From an uncultured Saprospiraceae bacterium (lineage in GTDB: Bacteria > Bacteroidota > Bacteroidia > Chitinophagales > Saprospiraceae), in assembly GCA_938041325.1 (NCBI GenBank), contig CALIAG010000399.1:1-35640 (forward strand): DNA of 35,640 bases. Reading direction: 5' to 3'. The notes under the pieces were generated by a model. That model did not search any database. It worked only from the letters and a program-made list of their open reading frames with translations, and was not told the DNA's origin. Position numbers and translations under genes: made by a program. Positions 30,939 to 35,640 of this stretch are shown piece by piece. Positions within the stretch are counted from its first letter, which is position 1; every line of letters begins with the position of its first letter.

Positions 30939-33900
30939 CTATTCAGCCTGTGCTTGCTTTTGTCGGATTCTCCAAATCATGCTCATTAATAAACCAAACA
31001 TCATCATTAAACTTCCAAACCAAAAGAAGTTGATGCCAGGGAAAACAATAGCTTGTAAAACAATGTAATCTGACCGCGCTACCTTTTCTGCAATCTCAAC
31101 AGAAAGCTTTTGTTCCTTTATGTCTTGGATTGCAATCGACATTTTTATACTGCCTGATTGAGGATCGATTTCTATAAATCGAAAATGTAAACCCATCGAA
31201 GGAATCGCATCCTTTAAATTGAATGGCCTTGAATCTCGTATTAAATAAATAGGAGAGGCCGTTTCTGTGTTCGAATTGGTGTTGTCTTTTACGATAATAT
31301 TTGCACCAACAGCAATGTCTCCCTCTTCATTTTCATAATCAGGATGTTCTGGATCTGTATTAAAATCTTCGAAAGTGATTTCGAATTGGTTTAAATTGAT
31401 TTTCTGATTTTGAGTAAAAGTGAAATCTTTATAATCCAGAGATTCTTCAAGATTATAAACTTCTTCAAAAATCTGTTCGGGTAGTTTTACTTTTACATTC
31501 AAGTCATTGACCATTACTGGATAACTGTACAAGAAATTTTTCCGAAAAACCAAAACCGGTTCTGCATCCCATTTTTCTTCACTCTTGTAATCTCCCAATT
31601 TTAGTTTTATACCCAATGGCAAATCACCTTCCTCAAATTTGTATTTTTCATGAGAAGGTTTGCGATTGATTCCTTCAATTAAAGCATAAAAAGAAGTTCC
31701 TTTTATCGTGTCCCCAACAAGAATTTCATGAACTTGATAATCAAGACTGTCTTCTACAGCTTTTGCATATTCCGTATCCACCTCAGCTTTAGGCAAGGAA
31801 GCGATGTAATTGAAGATGTCTTTGCCCAGGTATCTTTTTGTACTCGGATTTGAAGCAGCGATTTCTTTTCCAGCTTTATCATAAATCACGTTTGGAAAAA
31901 TATTAAAATCTTCTACTACATTCCCCGTCTCATCTTTTTTCTTATAGTTAACTTCAAAAGTTCTATTGAAATTCCAAATCGTATCTTTTATATAAGTTAC
32001 TTCATAGCCACTCATAGGCACGGGCATGCCTTTAAACAACATGATATTCTTTTTATAATCATCTTCAGAAAACCCTTCGATCATTCCTGTTTGCTCAAAA
32101 ACATTATTGGAAATATGTGCTTTATTCAAACCGGATGCGAGGACTCCAATAATCAAAAGCCCAAAGCCCATGTGCGCAAATGCAGATCCTGCTAACTTTA
32201 GATTTCCTCTTGCAAAGCGAACCAAATAATCTAAATTAGAAATTATCGCAAACCAAGCCGACCAAGCCAGCAATATATATTGCCAAGCATATAAATCAAT
32301 CCATGAAGTGGTAAAGAAAGTCATCAAGGCTGCGATTAATGCCACGACATAAATCTGAATAGATAATTTTTTAATGGTTTTATTTCTAGGACTTTCTTTG
32401 TCACTGTGCCATATAAACTGAGTGTAAGCCAAAATGTATCCAGCCAAAATCCCTACTGCACCAATACCAAAAAAGGCATTTAAAAGTGCAGGTGAAATCG
32501 TCATCAGATTACTGAAAACAAAAGTTAACATGCCAACGGATATTCCGCCTAGTAAAATCTGATTGCCCAAAGCACTCAGTTTATTCGAATCAAAGTCGAC
32601 TTGTTTAAATCTGTAATATTGAGCAGCACCAGAAAGCAATGCTACAAATACAGCGATCCACAACTGATACTTATTATAATGTTCGATTGGATCTGTAATA
32701 ACTTGCGCTTCATGCAATGGATTAAACAATTCCGCAATTTTATTGTAAATCGGAAGAGAGGTAGAAGCGGTTATTAAGATCGAAGAAAAGAATAGAACCA
32801 AAGTACCAATGAAAATCCAAAACTCTTTTGACATAGAGCTTTCTTCTTTGACCGGACTTGGAATTCCTTTGTATCTATAAAAGAAAGAAAATAATGCAAG
32901 TGTGAAAAAGGTTCCTAAGAACAACCCCAACTGAGTTTCCAATCCCATCTCTGTGAATGCATGGACGGAAGTTTCACCCAAAACACCACTTCTTGTCAAG
33001 AACGTTGAATAAATGATCAAGAGGAAAGTCAAGAGATAAAAAAGATAGGTACTTCTTATAGATTGCCCAGTATTTTTTGCGATTAGATTGGTGTGAATTC
33101 CACCCAATAAAATGATCCATGGAACCAAAGAGGCGTTTTCTACAGGATCCCATGCCCAGTATCCACCGAAGCTCAATGCTTCATAAGCCCAAGCGCCACC
33201 CATCAAAATACCGGTTCCTAATATTGCAGCTGAAAACAAACTCCAGTTCATTGCTGGTGTAAGCCATTCCTTGTGCTTTTTGGTCCATAAGCCTGCGATG
33301 GCAAATGCAAAAGGGACTATAGTAGAAGCAAAACCAAGGAAGAGCGTTGGAGGGTGAATGGTCATCCAATAATTCTGGAGCAAAGGACTCATACCCGTAC
33401 CGTTATAAGTACCGACATAATCTGCTCGGTTGAACAAAGGGATGTCCATGACATCGCGGAGCAGCACCAATGGGTTTGAACCAATTTTTATTTCAGTTCC
33501 ACCTATATAAATGAAAACACCAAGAATCATGGAGAGAATAAAGAATTGGACAAAACCTACAACAGCCATCACGGGAGCTTCCCATTTCTTAGCTGTTTTT
33601 ATCAAGACAAATCCTAGCACGACATGCCAAAACGTCCAAAGTAAAAAACTACCTTCTTGTCCTTCCCAAAATGCAGAGAAAATATATCTGAATGGCAAAT
33701 CATCTGAGACATGTGCCCAAACATAATTGTATTCATATCTGCGGCTAATCATCAGGTAAAATATGATTCCTATAATTCCAAATACCGAAAGACCGTGTGT
33801 AATGAAGGCAGACCGTCCGATGTTTCTCCAAGATCGTTCTTCAGAAGTTCCTGATCTTTGCGTTGCGAAGAAGTAGGAGAGGGTTGCCAGGAAAGCGGAT

Positions 33901-33968
33901 ACAAAACCCAATACAATTAAAAACCTTCCTATTTGGCCGGGGAGTAACTGTTCACCAATATATTCCAT
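30939..33968 (-). CDS. ccmF: Cytochrome c haem lyase, CcmF type (long Bacteroidota form, also labelled CcsA)
   Basis: An inner-membrane protein that attaches haem to apocytochrome c in the periplasm, taking haem from CcmE. The N-terminal 620 residues carry many membrane helices. Key motifs: 'FRYIFSAFWEGQEGSFLLW' (about residues 92-110), a periplasmic histidine in 'MTIHPPTLFLGFA' (about 201-213), and the haem-handling WWD domain 'GGYWAWDPVENASLVPWI' (about 268-285). A large periplasmic domain at about 625-965 is followed by a final helix (NFFWFGSLMMMFGLLMSMIW) and a short cytoplasmic tail. At 1009 residues it is much longer than E. coli CcmF (about 650), owing mainly to the periplasmic part; this long form is usual in Bacteroidota. 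ccmE lies 36 nt upstream in the same operon. Confidence 0.93.
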   Translation of the reverse strand: MEYIGEQLLPGQIGRFLIVLGFVSAFLATLSYFFATQRSGTSEERSWRNIGRSAFITHGLSVFGIIGIIFYLMISRRYEYNYVWAHVSDDLPFRYIFSAFWEGQEGSFLLWTFWHVVLGFVLIKTAKKWEAPVMAVVGFVQFFILSMILGVFIYIGGTEIKIGSNPLVLLRDVMDIPLFNRADYVGTYNGTGMSPLLQNYWMTIHPPTLFLGFASTIVPFAFAIAGLWTKKHKEWLTPAMNWSLFSAAILGTGILMGGAWAYEALSFGGYWAWDPVENASLVPWIILLGGIHTNLIAKNTGQSIRSTYLFYLLTFLLIIYSTFLTRSGVLGETSVHAFTEMGLETQLGLFLGTFFTLALFSFFYRYKGIPSPVKEESSMSKEFWIFIGTLVLFFSSILITASTSLPIYNKIAELFNPLHEAQVITDPIEHYNKYQLWIAVFVALLSGAAQYYRFKQVDFDSNKLSALGNQILLGGISVGMLTFVFSNLMTISPALLNAFFGIGAVGILAGYILAYTQFIWHSDKESPRNKTIKKLSIQIYVVALIAALMTFFTTSWIDLYAWQYILLAWSAWFAIISNLDYLVRFARGNLKLAGSAFAHMGFGLLIIGVLASGLNKAHISNNVFEQTGMIEGFSEDDYKKNIMLFKGMPVPMSGYEVTYIKDTIWNFNRTFEVNYKKKDETGNVVEDFNIFPNVIYDKAGKEIAASNPSTKRYLGKDIFNYIASLPKAEVDTEYAKAVEDSLDYQVHEILVGDTIKGTSFYALIEGINRKPSHEKYKFEEGDLPLGIKLKLGDYKSEEKWDAEPVLVFRKNFLYSYPVMVNDLNVKVKLPEQIFEEVYNLEESLDYKDFTFTQNQKINLNQFEITFEDFNTDPEHPDYENEEGDIAVGANIIVKDNTNSNTETASPIYLIRDSRPFNLKDAIPSMGLHFRFIEIDPQSGSIKMSIAIQDIKEQKLSVEIAEKVARSDYIVLQAIVFPGINFFWFGSLMMMFGLLMSMIWRIRQKQAQAE

Positions 33969-34004
33969 GAATGTTGTTCAATAGTCAATAGCACGATAGC
34001 TTTC

Positions 34005-34406
34005 TCAAATTTGATTCTGCTTAGATTTTATTATGATTTCTTCGTCCTTGTATTTTGAAGGGCATTTCATGAGCATTTCTGTAGCCAGAAATTCTTCGCC
34101 TTTCATTTTACCTGTAAGCACGATTTGCTCTGATTTCTCAAAATCTTGTGGCTTTTCAGAGAGCAATACAACTTTCCGTTCTTCTCCGTTTGTATCCGTT
34201 AGAAAAAAGCTGAAATAATTGGGATCAATAGCTGGGTCATACTCCATTTCTTTATCCTTAGAAAGCTGACCAGCGATCTTTACCCGACTTCCATTTTCCT
34301 CAGCATCTTTGAATGAAGAATAGCTGCTAACATCATTTGAAAGAGACATCAATAATCCGATTGCAACTGCGATCATTAGAATTAAAATAATGTGGACCTT
34401 TTTCAT
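34005..34406 (-). CDS. ccmE: Cytochrome c maturation haem chaperone CcmE, CxxxY type
   Basis: A membrane-anchored periplasmic chaperone that holds haem covalently and passes it to CcmF. From the ATG at 34406 it has 133 residues: one N-terminal anchor (VHIILILMIAVAIGLLMSL, residues 4-22) and an OB-fold beta barrel ('SRVKIAGQLSKD', 'FSFFLTDTNGEERKVVL', 'IVLTGKMKGEEFLATEMLMK'). Classical CcmE ends with HxxxY, the histidine binding haem. Here the same place reads KCPSKY (C115, Y119), i.e. CxxxY, known from some archaea and Desulfovibrio. A TTG-started extension of 7 residues (from 34427) is possible but less likely. It is the first gene of the operon; ccmA, B, C and H are not in the window. Confidence 0.88.
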   Translation of the reverse strand: MKKVHIILILMIAVAIGLLMSLSNDVSSYSSFKDAEENGSRVKIAGQLSKDKEMEYDPAIDPNYFSFFLTDTNGEERKVVLLSEKPQDFEKSEQIVLTGKMKGEEFLATEMLMKCPSKYKDEEIIIKSKQNQI

Positions 34407-34764
34407 GTGTTTAAGATTTTTCAGCAATTAAAATATGCAGAAAAATCTCTGCACCCATGTAACCGCTGCGCTCTCCCATTATATTTTTTAATCATTCCCT
34501 TCGAGGGAATTTAGGATTAATAAATATAATGGTCGTTTCATATGCTTATATTTTTAGTTTTAAAAAACGGAGTTTTATTGATTTAGACTAAAACCATACT
34601 AAATTAACACAAAAATAAGGCTTTTTGGTTTGTAAAAGGGCATATGATTTTCATCCTTTGGTCAAATTAATCCTTCAATCAGCCGGAAATAAGCTTTTCT
34701 TTTTATTTTTGGTAGATAATGGACACTTTCTAAAGTAAAATCAAGTATTTGAATATTCACTTTG
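34407..34764. other. Divergent intergenic region between ccmE and ftsE
   Basis: About 360 nt that must hold promoters for both directions. A stable palindrome ATTCCCT-TCG-AGGGAAT lies at 34494-34510. Candidate -7 elements are TATTTTTG at 34704-34711 (+, towards ftsE) and the same sequence on the minus strand at 34610-34617 (towards ccmE); neither has a TTG at 19-21 nt, so both are tentative. No reading frame was seen. Confidence 0.4.
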
Positions 34765-35454
34765 ATGGTTAAAAAAAATGTAATAGAACTTAAGAATGTA
34801 AGCGTTTTTCAAGCGGAGCATTTGGTATTGAGTACCTTCGATTTGACTATTGAAGAGGGGGAATTCGTGTATTTGATAGGGAAAACAGGAAGTGGGAAGT
34901 CAAGCTTGTTAAAAACGATCTATGCGGCTCTTCCTTTGAAAGTCGGGACCGGATGGGTAGTTGGTTTTGATTTGCTAAAAATGAATCGTAAGAACATTCC
35001 TTTTTTAAGACGCAAACTTGGGGTTGTATTTCAAGATTTTAACCTGTTGTTGGACAGAACTGTAGACGAAAACCTCAAATTCGTTTTGAAAGCAACGGGT
35101 TGGAAAACGGAAGAAACGATGAATAAGCGCATCGATCAGGTTTTAGAACAAGTGCAATTGGAGGGAATGAAGGATAAAATGCCACACGCCCTTTCTGGAG
35201 GAGAAAAACAAAGAGTGGTGATCGCCAGGGCATTGCTAAACAATCCCGAATTATTAATCGCAGATGAGCCAACCGGAAACTTGGATCCAGAAACCAGCGA
35301 CGAAATTATGCTTTTGCTCCGTAGTCTTGCAGCATTGCACAATATGGCCGTTGTCTTTGCAACACACGATTATAGGATTATAGAAAATTTCCCAGCGCGC
35401 ATTCTCAGATGCCATCAAGGTACCGTCAAAGAAGAAGGAAGCCTTATCGGCTGA
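34765..35454 (+). CDS. ftsE: Cell division ATP-binding protein FtsE
   Basis: ABC ATPase that, with the membrane protein FtsX, controls cell-wall hydrolases at the division site. 229 residues from the ATG at 34765 (a TTG one codon earlier is also in frame). All ATPase motifs are present: Walker A GKTGSGKS (39-46), Q-loop Q90 in '[15 protein letters not shown]', signature LSGGE (143-147), Walker B LLIADE (163-168), D-loop and H-loop His201. The FtsE-type phrase '[15 protein letters not shown]' separates it from LolD-like ATPases, though a LolD/MacB-type role cannot be wholly excluded. ftsX is not adjacent on the same strand; in Bacteroidota the two are often apart. The gene faces a convergent partial gene at the window end. 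Confidence 0.88.
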   Translation: MVKKNVIELKNVSVFQAEHLVLSTFDLTIEEGEFVYLIGKTGSGKSSLLKTIYAALPLKVGTGWVVGFDLLKMNRKNIPFLRRKLGVVFQDFNLLLDRTVDENLKFVLKATGWKTEETMNKRIDQVLEQVQLEGMKDKMPHALSGGEKQRVVIARALLNNPELLIADEPTGNLDPETSDEIMLLLRSLAALHNMAVVFATHDYRIIENFPARILRCHQGTVKEEGSLIG

Positions 35455-35483
35455 TTTAAAAAATGAAATATTCCAATAGCATT

Positions 35484-35639
35484 TTAAATTCTAAAGAATA
35501 TTTTCTTTTGATATAAGAAATAGCACAAGTACCACATTACAGCCAATACCACCAAACCATTCCAACAGTCAATAGCCAACTCTGATAAACCAATCGGATT
35601 CAAAACACCTTCTACAAAAATCTTTATAAATTTCCGCAA
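35484..35639 (-). CDS. C-terminal end of a membrane protein (truncated by the window edge)
   Basis: A minus-strand frame enters at the right edge and ends at TAA (35484-35486), giving about 51 residues: 'RKFIKIFVEGVLNPIGLSEL', then a hydrophobic helix (NGLVVLAVMWYLCYFLY) and the basic end QKKIFFRI. This looks like the last membrane helix and cytoplasmic tail of a multi-pass protein. The ending resembles the C-terminus of DUF5009 / heparan-alpha-glucosaminide N-acetyltransferase-like acyltransferases, but that is only a resemblance in form. It converges with ftsE, 29 nt apart. The start and most of the gene lie outside the window. Confidence 0.55.
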   Translation of the reverse strand: MRKFIKIFVEGVLNPIGLSELAIDCWNGLVVLAVMWYLCYFLYQKKIFFRI

Positions 35640-35640
35640 C

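Noticed and set aside
34005..34406. Loss-of-function CcmE because the haem-binding His is absent
   Set aside because: The CxxxY variant is a known functional form, the rest of the protein is intact, and it keeps its place before ccmF.

Overview
The window looks like a chromosomal segment of a low-GC Bacteroidota bacterium, most likely a gliding or adhesive member of the Saprospirales/Cytophagales type. Pointers are a TonB-dependent receptor paired with a DUF4249 lipoprotein, the gliding gene gldC, a 3683-residue exported protein ending in a type IX secretion (T9SS) type B C-terminal domain, lipoproteins with short lipoboxes, a general lack of Shine-Dalgarno sequences, and a promoter of the TTG / TAnnTTTG kind before the SRP RNA. 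The species assignment is inference. No tRNA, rRNA, CRISPR array, transposase or phage gene was seen.

Left part (1-11.3 kb): the 3' end of a TonB-dependent receptor gene and its DUF4249 partner; gldC; a 62-residue membrane protein; the SRP RNA; a transaldolase-family gene with a strong terminator; a roughly 480-bp array of small palindromes with regularly alternating spacing that runs into the leader of an ArsC/Spx-like gene; hemF (haem synthesis); a convergent lipoprotein gene; a LuxE-like acyl-protein synthetase followed by a glycosyltransferase; then folD and prmA. Most of this is housekeeping.

Middle (11.5-27.6 kb): two very large exported proteins on the + strand. The first (1506 aa) is a secreted protein of unknown function. 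The second (3683 aa) is a cysteine-rich adhesin-like protein. It carries a block of five SprB-like modules repeated three times (386-389 aa per block), then a unique region, three tandem modules of about 90 aa, a cadherin/Ig-like domain and a gliding-motility-associated C-terminal domain. It should be exported by Sec and then T9SS, and is the most distinctive gene in the window. A strong terminator follows it.

Right part (27.6-35.6 kb): a sparsely coding stretch with one unrecognised small gene and a perfect 19-bp inverted repeat; a lipoprotein gene; and a minus-strand operon ccmE - ccmF - DUF2520 dehydrogenase-like - 93-aa protein. The operon makes c-type cytochromes, and its CcmE has the CxxxY haem-binding motif instead of HxxxY. 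Divergent from it is ftsE, and the C-terminal end of a membrane protein enters from the right edge on the minus strand.

Nothing here is an obvious new defence or mobile system. The best candidates for something undescribed are the two-giant-gene surface locus and the dimeric palindrome array.
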